A DNA stretch of 16,056 bases from JAIVJG01 sp964236735 (GCA_964236735.1 CAXSFM010000038.1:1-16056); one strand, 5' to 3'. Counted from the stretch's first letter, positions 8,276 through 15,756 are shown. Translations and numbers: made by a program. The notes: a model not told the origin generated them from the sequence alone.

Positions 8276-8899
8276 ATGGCTGTCGTCCAACAGTTTCAAA
8301 ATCCATCCGCCGAATTCGAGCAGCCGCCCGCGCTCCATGATCGCGCGATGGACAATCTGCGGTTCATTCGCGAGACGATGGAGCGCGCGTCTGCGTTTAC
8401 TGCCGTCCCCGGCTGGGGGCAAGTCGCCATCGGCGCGACGGCGCTCTTCGCCGTGCTCGTTTCTTCGCAACAAAAATCTTTCGCCGCGTGGCTCGGCGTC
8501 TGGCTGGCTGAAGCGCTTATTTCACTCGTCATCGCCATCTGGACGATGTACCGCAAAGCGCGCGCGGCGGCGACCCCGCTTCTCTCACAGCCCGGCAGAA
8601 AACTCGTCATCAATCTTTCGCCTCCCGTCTTCGTCGGCGCGCTGCTCACCGTCATCTTTTACCAGCACAATTTGACCGAGCTGTTACCCGGCATGTGGCT
8701 TTTGCTCTACGGCACGGGCGTCGTGACGGGCGGGGCTTTCTCCGTGCGTCCCGTCCCTGTGATGGGGCTGTGCTTTATGCTTCTGGGCGCGGGCGCGCTT
8801 TTCTGTCCCCCAGCGTGGGGAAACATTTTTATGGCCGCCGGCTTCGGCGCGCTCCACATTATTTTCGGCCTGCACATCGCGAGGAGCTACGGTGGCTAG
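8276..8899 (+). CDS. Polytopic inner-membrane protein of unknown function
   Basis: With the ATG at 8276 the product has 207 residues. The frame extends upstream to 8144, but that stretch contains the promoter, so the shorter form is preferred. A soluble N-terminus of about 45 residues (LHDRAMDNLRFIRETMERAS) is followed by about six hydrophobic segments, including VAIGATALFAVLV, LAEALISLVIAIW, VFVGALLTVIFY, MWLLLYGTGVVTGGAF, LCFMLLGAGALF and a final MAAGFGALHIIFGLHIA. The third to sixth helices are rich in Gly and Ala. I do not recognise a named family. Its stop overlaps the start of the winged-helix regulator by 8 bases, so the two are translationally coupled and probably functionally linked, for instance as a membrane sensor or a regulated target. 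Confidence 0.85.
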   Translation: MAVVQQFQNPSAEFEQPPALHDRAMDNLRFIRETMERASAFTAVPGWGQVAIGATALFAVLVSSQQKSFAAWLGVWLAEALISLVIAIWTMYRKARAAATPLLSQPGRKLVINLSPPVFVGALLTVIFYQHNLTELLPGMWLLLYGTGVVTGGAFSVRPVPVMGLCFMLLGAGALFCPPAWGNIFMAAGFGALHIIFGLHIARSYGG

Positions 8900-9338
8900 A
8901 CAAAACGCAATCCCGAAAGAACGAGCGACGGGCGCAAAGAATGGCGCTAATAATAATCAGGACAGCAGCCCGCGTGGCGGCGGCATTCAACGCAAGGCAT
9001 CCGCCAGTGAAGCGACGACAGAGGCCGCTGGCGGCCCGGCGACAACCGCCGACCTTGATCGCCTCATACATGAGCGCGTCCGTCTCGCCATCGTCAGCGC
9101 GCTCGCCGTCAATACCTCACTGGCCTTCAACGACCTCAAAGACCTTCTCAAAACCACCGACGGAAATTTAAGCGTCCACGCGCGCAAGCTCGAAGAAGCC
9201 GGTTACGTCTCCTGTAGCAAATTCTTCGACGGGCGCACGCCGAAGACGGAGTATCGCCTGACGGTCGCCGGACGGCGCGCTCTCGGACGTTATCTCGATC
9301 ACATGGAAGCGGTCATCCGCGCAACTCGCGGGCGATGA
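8892..9338 (+). CDS. Winged-helix transcriptional regulator (MarR/PadR-like single domain)
   Basis: The 148-residue product starts at a GTG five bases after GAGGAG, inside the end of the upstream gene. Residues 1-50 are charged and low in complexity. Residues ~54-146 form a winged helix-turn-helix: LDRLIHERVRLAIVSAL (helix 1), FNDLKDLLKTTDGNLSVHARKLEEAGYV (helix 2, recognition helix and start of wing) and KTEYRLTVAGRRAL (wing and final helix). This matches the small stand-alone winged-helix family (PF13601-like) that binds operators as a dimer. No ligand or metal site is visible. It is probably co-expressed with the membrane protein and may autoregulate the promoter at 8241, which is an inference. 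A terminator follows directly. Confidence 0.88.
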   Translation: MARQNAIPKERATGAKNGANNNQDSSPRGGGIQRKASASEATTEAAGGPATTADLDRLIHERVRLAIVSALAVNTSLAFNDLKDLLKTTDGNLSVHARKLEEAGYVSCSKFFDGRTPKTEYRLTVAGRRALGRYLDHMEAVIRATRGR

Positions 9339-9348
9339 CAAAGTTGAC

Positions 9349-9373
9349 GGGGCGCACAGCCCTGATTTTTTTT
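9349..9373 (+). terminator. Short-stem intrinsic terminator
   Basis: GGGGC and GCCCT (one G-T pair) form a 5-base stem around GCACA. It is followed after GA by eight T residues (9366-9373), just after the regulator's stop. The stem is short, so termination may be partial. Confidence 0.55.
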
Positions 9374-9446
9374 GCCCGAAAGCTTTATCATGCAAAGGTC
9401 TTTATTTGAATCACAGATGCGATTCGTGGAAAACCGGAGCGAACAG

Positions 9447-9761
9447 ATGAGGAAAGAAACGAGGCGGAGCGTTCAAGCGCGGCAGCAACGTGTGCGACAG
9501 CGGCGAGCGCGAAGATGGCGGCGAGTTGCCGTCAGGCTATTGTTGCTCGCGCTGCCCGTGCTGTTCTGGTCAACGGTGTTCGCGGCGCAGTCCGGCGCGC
9601 GTCTTCCTTCACAAGTCGCGGATGCTTTGCCGGACGCGGCGCAGTTATTAATCGCAGTCGCGTGCTTATTCTTAATCGCGCTGCGTCTCAGTACGTCAAT
9701 AATTTTCAAGTTGCCGGAGAGCTTTGAACTTCTTTTCACCGAAGGAGAGAAACAGACGTGA
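9447..9761 (+). CDS. Small two-helix membrane protein, unknown function
   Basis: The ATG at 9447 has GGAG eight bases upstream and gives 104 residues. In-frame starts at 9372, 9390 and 9417 lack such a site. Residues 1-28 are extremely basic (RRSVQARQQRVRQRRARRWR), followed by a hydrophobic helix VRLLLLALPVLFWSTVFAA, a short loop, a second helix AQLLIAVACLFLIALRLS, and a short tail FKLPESFELLFTEGEKQT. The basic N-terminus predicts that both ends lie in the cytoplasm, and it could contact nucleic acid or lipid. It overlaps the next gene by GTGA (4 bases), so it is the first gene of a coupled operon. No family recognised. Confidence 0.65.
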   Translation: MRKETRRSVQARQQRVRQRRARRWRRVAVRLLLLALPVLFWSTVFAAQSGARLPSQVADALPDAAQLLIAVACLFLIALRLSTSIIFKLPESFELLFTEGEKQT

Positions 9762-10489
9762 ACACGAACGTGAATCTGGATGCGACTCTCGGAGCGCTGG
9801 CGTTTTTGGGGACAGGGTTCGTGCTGCTGTTGCTGGCCTTGACGCTCGGCTATCTGCTGGCGACGAGAAAATTTGTCGGCGCGCATCGCGTGTTGCTCGC
9901 GGGCGTCTTGATGTTGGGATTGTACGCGGGCGTGATGCTTCTCTTTTCGCTGTCGAGCCGCGAGCAGGTTCTGGCGCGCGGCGCGGAGAAATATTTTTGC
10001 GAGATTGATTGCCATCTCGCCTATTCGATCCTGGACGTGCGAAAGACGAAGACGCTCGGCGACACGGCTCATGGAGCGACGGCTGCGGGCGACTTCTACG
10101 TCGTCACTCTGCGGACGCGCTTTGACGAGCGCACGATTTCTGAGCGGCGCGGCGACGGAGCATTGACGCCGAACCCGCGCGCGTTGTCCGTCTTCGACGC
10201 GCAAGGGCGCGAGCATCACGTTTCGGCAGAAGGACAGCGCGCACTGCAAGTTTCAAAGTTGGAGGGCACGTCGCTCGACACCGCACTGAGGCCGGGCGAG
10301 ATGTACACGACCACGCTCGTTTTCGATTTGCCGACGGACGCGCAAAATCCCACGCTTCTCGTCAACGAATCGGACGCGCCGACGCGCTTCATCATCGGGC
10401 ACGAGAACAGTCTTCTGCATAAGCGGACGCTCTTTCAGCTTGAGCCTCTCAGCGCGCCCGACGGAGAAAACACAGTTGGAAAACTTTGA
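9758..10489 (+). CDS. Membrane-anchored protein with DUF4352-like domain
   Basis: The 243-residue product starts at a GTG that overlaps the previous stop, with AGGAG ten bases upstream. Two hydrophobic helices lie at ~10-35 (LGALAFLGTGFVLLLLALTLGYLLA) and ~43-66 (VLLAGVLMLGLYAGVMLLFSL). A probably extracytoplasmic domain follows, with CEIDC at ~82-86 and DFYVVTLRTRFDERT, LSVFDAQGREHHVS, LRPGEMYTTTLVFDLPTD and a final beta strand. That order matches the immunoglobulin-like DUF4352 fold, which is common on bacterial cell surfaces. The CEIDC pair could be a disulfide or metal site. The last 14 bases overlap the flavoprotein gene. Its function is unknown; the operon suggests a membrane or envelope role. 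Confidence 0.75.
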   Translation: MNTNVNLDATLGALAFLGTGFVLLLLALTLGYLLATRKFVGAHRVLLAGVLMLGLYAGVMLLFSLSSREQVLARGAEKYFCEIDCHLAYSILDVRKTKTLGDTAHGATAAGDFYVVTLRTRFDERTISERRGDGALTPNPRALSVFDAQGREHHVSAEGQRALQVSKLEGTSLDTALRPGEMYTTTLVFDLPTDAQNPTLLVNESDAPTRFIIGHENSLLHKRTLFQLEPLSAPDGENTVGKL

Positions 10490-11684
10490 CGTGGTCATCA
10501 TTGGCGCGGGACTCGCGGGTCTGCAGTTGGCGAGGCTGCTGGCGCGCAGCGGAGACGTGCGCGTGCTGCTCGTTGACCGCAAGCGCACGCTCGACGAAGC
10601 GATTCACACGATCGGCATTTTCGTCCGTCGCACGCTCGAAGATTTCGACTTGCCGGAGAGTTGTCTCGGCGCGCCCGTCAGACACGTCGCGCTTTATTCG
10701 CCTTCGCGCCGCCGCGTGTTGCGGCTCGAAAGTCCGCACGAAGAGTTTCGCGTCGGACGCATGAAACAACTCTACGCGCGCTATCTCGAAGAAGCCTTGC
10801 GCGATGGCGCAGAGTGGTCGCCCGCCACGCGCTACGTCGGAAGCGAAGCGTTGACGACAGCGACGGCGGAGTCAGCAACGACGACGACGAAAGCGCACGG
10901 CTCGGTCGTGCATCTCGAAAGCGGTGGGCGCGCATGGTCGGTCAGGGCGCGCGTGCTCGTCGGTGGCGACGGGGCGCAGTCGCGCGTCGCGCGTGATCTG
11001 GGACTCGACCTCAATCGCGAATGGATCGTCGGGGTTGAAGACGTTTGGCGCGGTGTGCCGCTCGCAGGCGCGCCGCCGTGCTTTCATTGTTTCCTCGACA
11101 CGAGACTCGCGCCGGGCTATCTCGCATGGGTCGTCAACGACGGCGAAGAGACGCATCTGGGCGTCGGCGGATATGCCGCGCGCTTTGATCCTGTGCGCGC
11201 GTTGGAAGAATTTCGCGCGAGCGTCGAAGGCATGTTTGATTTCAGCCGCGCGGAAAAAATCGAGCGGCGCGGCGGGCGCATTCCTGTGGGCGGCGTGCTG
11301 CGTCGAATCGCGTGCGAGCGCGGCCTGCTCATCGGCGATGCGGCGGGCGCGGTCTCGCCTCTGACGGCGGGCGGACTTGATCCTTGCCTGCGTCTGTCGA
11401 GCCTCGCCGCGTCGGTCATCGCGGACTACGTAGCGACGAATGACACGGCGACGCTCGCGCGTTATGAGGGTGAAAAGTTTCGCGCGCGTTTCGCGTCGAG
11501 ACTGTGGATGCGGCGCGTGTTGTCGGGAATCAGGCAGCCCGCGCTGCTCGAACTCGCGTGCGCGTCTCTGCGTCTCGCGCCGCTCAAGCCGCTCGCGTGG
11601 CACGTCTTCTTCGGGCGCGGTTCGTTTCCTGATGTTGCTGCGGAGAGCGCGCTACAGCGTGCGGCGCGACGCGCGACGATTTGA
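10476..11684 (+). CDS. Geranylgeranyl-reductase-family FAD-dependent oxidoreductase
   Basis: The TTG at 10476 has GGAG nine bases upstream and puts the Rossmann motif at the normal distance from the N-terminus, giving 402 residues. An upstream in-frame TTG at 10440 would add 12 unlikely residues. GAGLAG (10-15) binds the ADP part of FAD and VLLVDRK ends beta-2. GGDGAQSRVARDLGL is the central DG motif, and LIGDAAGAVSPLTAGGL (GD at 287-288) binds the flavin ribityl/pyrophosphate. These motifs and the size match digeranylgeranylglycerophospholipid and geranylgeranyl reductases and related monooxygenase-like flavoproteins. These saturate isoprenoid chains of quinones or lipids or modify polyketides, but the substrate here is unknown. 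It overlaps the upstream membrane gene by 14 bases, implying one mRNA. Confidence 0.88.
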   Translation: MENFDVVIIGAGLAGLQLARLLARSGDVRVLLVDRKRTLDEAIHTIGIFVRRTLEDFDLPESCLGAPVRHVALYSPSRRRVLRLESPHEEFRVGRMKQLYARYLEEALRDGAEWSPATRYVGSEALTTATAESATTTTKAHGSVVHLESGGRAWSVRARVLVGGDGAQSRVARDLGLDLNREWIVGVEDVWRGVPLAGAPPCFHCFLDTRLAPGYLAWVVNDGEETHLGVGGYAARFDPVRALEEFRASVEGMFDFSRAEKIERRGGRIPVGGVLRRIACERGLLIGDAAGAVSPLTAGGLDPCLRLSSLAASVIADYVATNDTATLARYEGEKFRARFASRLWMRRVLSGIRQPALLELACASLRLAPLKPLAWHVFFGRGSFPDVAAESALQRAARRATI

Positions 11685-11839
11685 GAGCCATGAATCAATT
11701 TGAACATCAACGCGCATCGAGCGACGTGGACAGCCACAGGCGTCTCGCGTGGTTTCGTCCAGTGCCCGGATTGCTTGAGGGGGAGTCTAATCGTCTCGCT
11801 GAAAAGATTGGGAAATTGCTTGAGGAGAATTTGACAGTT

Positions 11840-13141
11840 ATGACCAAACGTATCATTGCCATCGCGTTTATTTTCATCTGCGCGTCCGTCGCGTGGGTCA
11901 TCTTAGGCGCGACAATTTTCTCGCGCACTTATGATTCAGGGCAGACGCTCGATACCAGCGTCGTCTCGACATGGGGCGCGCCGCACACGCAGTCACCGCC
12001 CGTCGCATCGTGCGAGCGCGTCGTGCCGAAGACGACCGAGACGGTTGAGAACGGAAACAAAAAGACTCTCACCGAACAGGTGAAAGAGACTAACTATCTG
12101 CCCATCGAATCGAGCCACCTCGACGTGAATCTCGATCTTGAGCACAGGCAAAAGGGTTTGCTCTGGTACAGCACTTACAAAGTCGCCTTCGCCGGTGAAT
12201 ACGCTTTCCGCAACACGACCGACCAGAACAAAATTACGTTCACGCTGCCGTTCCCGACCGAGCAGGCCATCTACGACGATCTCGTCTTCACGGTCAACGA
12301 CGCGCCCGTCACAGTCTCGAACGAGAAGAACTCGGCGGTCGGCACAATCGAAGTCAAACCCGGCGAGACGGCCTTGCTCAAAGTCGGGTATCACTCACAG
12401 GGGTTGACCGAGTGGCGTTATAACTTCGGGAGCGGCACGGTCGCGCAGGTGCGAGAGTTCACGATGCGGATGCGGACGAACTTCAAGGGGATAGACTTTC
12501 CCGAAAACACGCTCTCGCCTTCGGAGAAAAAAGAACGGGGCGCGGGTTGGGAACTTATGTGGAACTACAAGAATCTCGTCTCAGGTTTTCAGATCGGGAT
12601 GAAGATGCCGGAGAAATTACAGCCGGGGCCGCTCGCGGGTCGGATCAGCTTTTTCGCGCCGGTCTCGCTCTTCTTCTTTTTCTTTTTGATGTTCATCATC
12701 ACGACGATGCGAAAAATCGAGCTGCATCCGATGAACTACTTTTTCCTCGCCGCCGCGTTCTTCTCGTTTCACCTGCTGCTCGCCTACATGGTTGACCACG
12801 TCTCGATTCACGCGGCCTTCGCCGTCTCGTCCGTCGTCTCGATTTTTCTCGTCATCAGTTATCTGCGGCTCGTCGTTGGGACGCGCTTTGCGGCGCGCGA
12901 GGCGGGCGTCGCGCAGTTCATCTATCTCGTGATGTTCTCTTATGCGTTTTTCTTCAAGGGCTTCACGGGGCTGGCCGTCACCATCGGCTCGATTCTGACG
13001 CTCTTCGTCGTCATGCAAATTACGGGTCGCGTGCGCTGGGCGGAGAAATTCTCGCCGAAGACGGATGGCGACGATGCCAAAGATGAGAAGAGCGCGGGCG
13101 GAGACTTCGCAGGCCAGACCGCGCCGTCAGTCAGCGCCTGA
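11840..13141 (+). CDS. creD: CreD-like inner-membrane protein
   Basis: The ATG at 11840 follows GAGGAG (11822-11827, spacing 12) and begins directly with the signal anchor MTKRIIAIAFIFICASVAWV, giving 433 residues. In-frame starts at 11681 and 11690 would add about 50 hydrophilic residues with weaker codon bias. Residues ~30-260 form a periplasmic beta-rich domain. Residues ~265-400 contain several helices in the CreD order: KIELHPMNYFFLAAAFFSFH, LLAYMVDHVSI, VISYLRLVVGTRFAARE, FKGFTGLAVTIGSILTLFVV, then MQITGRVRWAEKF, which matches the ELHPxxY and TRxxDW hallmarks. CreD in enterobacteria belongs to the CreBC regulon and affects envelope integrity and beta-lactam or colicin tolerance. No creBC genes are visible here, so the symbol marks family only. 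A 155-base gap separates it from the flavoprotein, so read-through is likely but not certain. Confidence 0.8.
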   Translation: MTKRIIAIAFIFICASVAWVILGATIFSRTYDSGQTLDTSVVSTWGAPHTQSPPVASCERVVPKTTETVENGNKKTLTEQVKETNYLPIESSHLDVNLDLEHRQKGLLWYSTYKVAFAGEYAFRNTTDQNKITFTLPFPTEQAIYDDLVFTVNDAPVTVSNEKNSAVGTIEVKPGETALLKVGYHSQGLTEWRYNFGSGTVAQVREFTMRMRTNFKGIDFPENTLSPSEKKERGAGWELMWNYKNLVSGFQIGMKMPEKLQPGPLAGRISFFAPVSLFFFFFLMFIITTMRKIELHPMNYFFLAAAFFSFHLLLAYMVDHVSIHAAFAVSSVVSIFLVISYLRLVVGTRFAAREAGVAQFIYLVMFSYAFFFKGFTGLAVTIGSILTLFVVMQITGRVRWAEKFSPKTDGDDAKDEKSAGGDFAGQTAPSVSA

Positions 13142-13163
13142 TTTTTAATCACTACCACATAAA

Positions 13164-13203
13164 TGAAAGGGGATGCCGGCCTTGAGCGCGGCATCCCCTT
13201 TCA
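13164..13203 (+). terminator. Bidirectional hairpin between convergent genes
   Basis: A perfect 15-base stem (13164-13178 with 13189-13203; arm TGAAAGGGGATGCCG) encloses a 10-base loop. It lies between the CreD-like stop (13141) and the receiver stop (13222). T-tracts are weak on both sides, so it may work as a bidirectional barrier or as a 3' stabilising structure. Confidence 0.6.
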
Positions 13204-13221
13204 GGAAGTGCGACACACTAA

Positions 13222-13614
13222 TTATCCGGCAACTGTTTTACCCGCGCTATGCTGCTTTGACTTGCGTGCGAGCAGGCGGGCGACCGTTTCGGCGATGAGC
13301 AACGCTTCGTCGGGCTTTTTCAGAAACACATTTGCACCGGCGCGGCGCGCGCTCGTCTCCGCTTCATCGCCGGAGAGCATGATGATGGGCGTGTGCTGGC
13401 GGTGCGCCATCTCGCGCGTCTGCCGGATTAACTCGACGCCGGTCGTGTCTGGCAACAGGTGGTCGAAGATCAGCGCGTCGTAGCGCGCGCCGCTTTCGAG
13501 CCGCTCCAACGCCGTCGCGCCGTCGCCGCACGTCTCAACCATCCATCCATCCGCGTCCAACAAGCAATCTTTACTATGAACGCGCGGAAGCAGATGATGC
13601 ATAGTCATCTGCAT
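13222..13614 (-). CDS. Response-regulator receiver domain lacking its N-terminal strand
   Basis: The 130-residue product is a stand-alone receiver. D51 in LIFDHLLPD is the phosphoacceptor, S81 in MLSGDE the switch Ser/Thr, and K100 in FLKKP the conserved lysine. GWMVETCGDGATALERL is beta-2/alpha-2. The expected first strand with its acidic Asp pair (VDD-like) before LLDADGW is missing; instead there is MQMTMHHLLPRVHSKDC, which resembles nothing in the family. The start codon has no ribosome site and is three bases from the stop of the AT-rich neighbour. Another frame nearby reads VNADDY and stops soon after, so a frameshift is a second explanation. Codons from about 13570 leftwards are GC-rich as in the core. 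It is probably a gene broken at its 5' end, unable to bind magnesium normally for phosphorylation. Confidence 0.75.
   Translation of the reverse strand: MQMTMHHLLPRVHSKDCLLDADGWMVETCGDGATALERLESGARYDALIFDHLLPDTTGVELIRQTREMAHRQHTPIIMLSGDEAETSARRAGANVFLKKPDEALLIAETVARLLARKSKQHSAGKTVAG
13590..13612. repeat. Small dyad at the start of the receiver gene
   Basis: GCAGATGA and TCATCTGC are perfect 8-base inverted arms separated by TGCATAG. The dyad covers the proposed start codon of the receiver gene at the AT-rich/GC-rich boundary. It could be a recombination scar or an operator. Confidence 0.35.
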
Positions 13615-13617
13615 TAA

Positions 13618-13893
13618 CTATTTATGCAGTATTCTTCTCTTATTAACGATTACTTCGACTATTACTACCGTCATAAGCATAAGGACAGCGAAGAGGCTTA
13701 AAGGTGGTATGTTTCTGAACAGAATAAGGAATAAACACTGTAAGGTAAATGTTATGAGACAGAGATAATTGAGCCACAAGTATTTTTTCTTGTGGCTTAC
13801 TCCAAAGAAAATAAACATCGTCAGAAGAAAACCAATCGAGATTTGGACGAAATCCCAAGCGGCGATTCCAATCTCCGAATAGACGTTGTCCAT
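13618..13893 (-). CDS. Small three-helix membrane protein, possible immunity protein
   Basis: The ATG at 13893 with GGGAGG five bases upstream gives 91 residues. An in-frame ATG at 13923 adds ten residues that include the ribosome site itself. Three hydrophobic segments follow: FVQISIGFLLTMFIFFGVS, LWLNYLCLITFTLQCLFLILF and LSLFAVLMLMTVVIVEVIV. They are separated by HKKK and a short RNIPP loop, and the tail is KRRILHK. No named family recognised. It is AT-rich, on the same strand as and 171 bases downstream of the large secreted protein, with a hairpin between them. Small basic-tailed membrane proteins beside secreted Cys-rich or bacteriocin-like proteins are often immunity proteins; that is inference only. 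Confidence 0.65.
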   Translation of the reverse strand: MDNVYSEIGIAAWDFVQISIGFLLTMFIFFGVSHKKKYLWLNYLCLITFTLQCLFLILFRNIPPLSLFAVLMLMTVVIVEVIVNKRRILHK

Positions 13894-13932
13894 CTGAACC
13901 TCCCATCGTAATTTAATGACCACTGAGCGGAA

Positions 13933-13982
13933 GGTTTAAGTTCACCATCAGAAAATAAAATACAAAATGATGAACTTAAACC
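13933..13982. repeat. Large hairpin in the 171-base gap
   Basis: Arms GGTTTAAGTTC (13933-13943) and GAACTTAAACC (13972-13982) pair perfectly. An inner ATCA/TGAT pair follows, leaving an A-rich loop of 17 bases. Outer arms ACTG.GCGGA (from 13922) and TCCGC.CAGT (14007-14016) can extend the fold. It may end or process the upstream transcript, or be a small repeat element; there is no T-tract directly after the stem in either direction. Confidence 0.5.
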
Positions 13983-14064
13983 CTCTCAAAAGAATAAATA
14001 CCCTATCCGCCCAGTCGTGTGTATGCCCTCTTAATTCTGCTTAGTTCCTACTCAACAAATTGCA

Positions 14065-15756
14065 TCACCGGACTAGGAAAACGTCCCAAGCCCAACGCCC
14101 AACTTGCGCGTCATGTACGTCTTTGACTTTTGCTCGATACCGGAACTGATTGCCATACTGATCTGTACGCTTCGACTCTTTATAGTCGAGGGCAATAGAT
14201 TTCAATCCAAGTTCGGAGAGCGTGTGTAACTCGTATGACTCTGAGATGCCATTATGGTTTGCATCTTGCCAGAGGCGTAGTCTGGAAAAGATGGCATCCC
14301 GATTATCAATAATGCCATCGCCGTTACCACTATTGGCTGACTTATCGTATTCAGCGAGCGCGAGAAAGCCGTTAGGTTCATCTGATGGTGGTTGTGGCGT
14401 GAAATTGCCAAACATTTCTGCTCCATTATCTATGGTGCCATTGTTATTACGGTCAAGAACTAACCAAGCATCATCTGAGCCAGCGGATGTCCAGCTTAAA
14501 CGTTCAGCCCTGCCAATACCATTGAGATCAAATCTTACGCCGTTAGCAGCATCTGTCAGGTTGAATCCGTTGCCAGCAACATCCACGACAATGGGACTTG
14601 AGCAACCGCCATCTGAGCATTCACAGCAGCCCGTTTCAGGATTAAAAAATTCTCGGCTAGTACATTGTGTGTGACACTGCGGTGGAGGTGGAGACACAAC
14701 ACAATTGTTGGCTATAAAATTATAATACATGCCCATGTCCTGACAGGCTGCTTGAAGTTGTTGTTTTGTTGGGCGAGGAGGTTCAGGAGCACCGCATATC
14801 CGAATCGTTTGAGAACACTTAGCTGCTACATAGACTCCAACTACCGGATGCACGAGCAAAACACCGAGACAGGATAAGCCGACTGTTTCAGGACAAAGCG
14901 CAATTAAGCCTCCTATTGACCCAACGTATGCGCTTATAGATAAAAGGCATTCAGAGATTGATATTACACAATCAAGAGAACCATCTAAGGCACGATTTTT
15001 TACCGTTGCAAACGTGACTCCTGATAACACTGACTTGTCGGAAAAGATTCTAGTGTTTTCCATCAATTCTTTGAGGTCAGGGTTATTCTTGATACTCGCA
15101 ACTATTACTCGTAGTTGCCTTTCTTCATTGGGAGCAAATTCTTTCTCCGCACTCCCTTCGCTGACCTTCAGCGTAATGCTTTTGTTCTTGTACTGAAAGC
15201 TGATGTCAATTTCGGTCTTGCCGTCACTGTCTGTCTGCTTCCTTGTGTGTACAAAGAACGTGTCTCTTATTGTCTTAAGTTGCGTTTCGGTTTCATAATC
15301 TGATTGGCGAATGAACTCTACCTCGCCGAGCTTTGTTTCCTTGACGATCTGAAGCTTAAAGTAGTCAGGTGACAAGTTCACATATCTCCCCTTAGTGCCA
15401 TCGGCTTTTTGCGCGAACGGAATATTGTCCTTATCCAAACCATACTGAAATAACTTGTTTGCGCTAGCATTCAGGGTACCCGCGAAATTCATGAGCTTAT
15501 AACTCTTCATCTTCCAACGGCTGTCGAAAGACAGACTCGTGAAAGCTATATCATCAATCATCTCGTTACTGCGTTGTTTGACCTCTGGTTGAGCAGCAGG
15601 CACATTCATGATCGAATTGCTCTTAGCCTTAGTGCCGTCTTTGCGACTCACCGCCACTAGAGACGTGAACGGAGCGCAGAGCAAGAGCACTAATACACAC
15701 GAAAGAAACGAGAAAACAAAGTAATGAGAAGGTCTTTGAGATTGATAGGTACGCAT
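14065..15756 (-). CDS. Secreted Cys-rich protein with RTX/EF-hand-like calcium-binding C-terminus
   Basis: The 563-residue product starts at an ATG with AAAGGAG about 11 bases upstream. Residues 1-36 are a signal peptide (YFVFSFLSCVLVLLLCAPF). Residues ~65-250 are a soluble alpha/beta region I cannot name. Residues 263-321 are hydrophobic with regular cysteines (C263, C270, C288, C296, C314, C321), including VGLSCLG, which recalls the Cys-rich core of halocin C8-like bacteriocins. Residues 338-385 hold eight more cysteines, with a PPPPQCHTQC stretch. Residues ~388-525 match the module common in RTX-type secreted proteins: IVVDVAGNGFNL, then calcium loops DRNNNGTIDNGAE (435-447), NGDGIIDNRD (~478-487) and DANHNGISESYEL (498-510). 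The protein is likely exported and stabilised by calcium and disulfides. The gene is AT-rich, so probably acquired. Confidence 0.82.
   Translation of the reverse strand: MRTYQSQRPSHYFVFSFLSCVLVLLLCAPFTSLVAVSRKDGTKAKSNSIMNVPAAQPEVKQRSNEMIDDIAFTSLSFDSRWKMKSYKLMNFAGTLNASANKLFQYGLDKDNIPFAQKADGTKGRYVNLSPDYFKLQIVKETKLGEVEFIRQSDYETETQLKTIRDTFFVHTRKQTDSDGKTEIDISFQYKNKSITLKVSEGSAEKEFAPNEERQLRVIVASIKNNPDLKELMENTRIFSDKSVLSGVTFATVKNRALDGSLDCVISISECLLSISAYVGSIGGLIALCPETVGLSCLGVLLVHPVVGVYVAAKCSQTIRICGAPEPPRPTKQQLQAACQDMGMYYNFIANNCVVSPPPPQCHTQCTSREFFNPETGCCECSDGGCSSPIVVDVAGNGFNLTDAANGVRFDLNGIGRAERLSWTSAGSDDAWLVLDRNNNGTIDNGAEMFGNFTPQPPSDEPNGFLALAEYDKSANSGNGDGIIDNRDAIFSRLRLWQDANHNGISESYELHTLSELGLKSIALDYKESKRTDQYGNQFRYRAKVKDVHDAQVGRWAWDVFLVR

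Noticed and set aside
11681..11839. N-terminal extension of the CreD-like protein
   Set aside because: Weaker codon bias, no good ribosome site at 11681 or 11690, and it would bury the signal anchor about 50 residues in. It cannot be fully excluded.
13922..14016. Integron attC site
   Set aside because: The fold resembles attC in outline, but no GTTRRRY/RYYYAAC core pair is present and there is no integrase in view.
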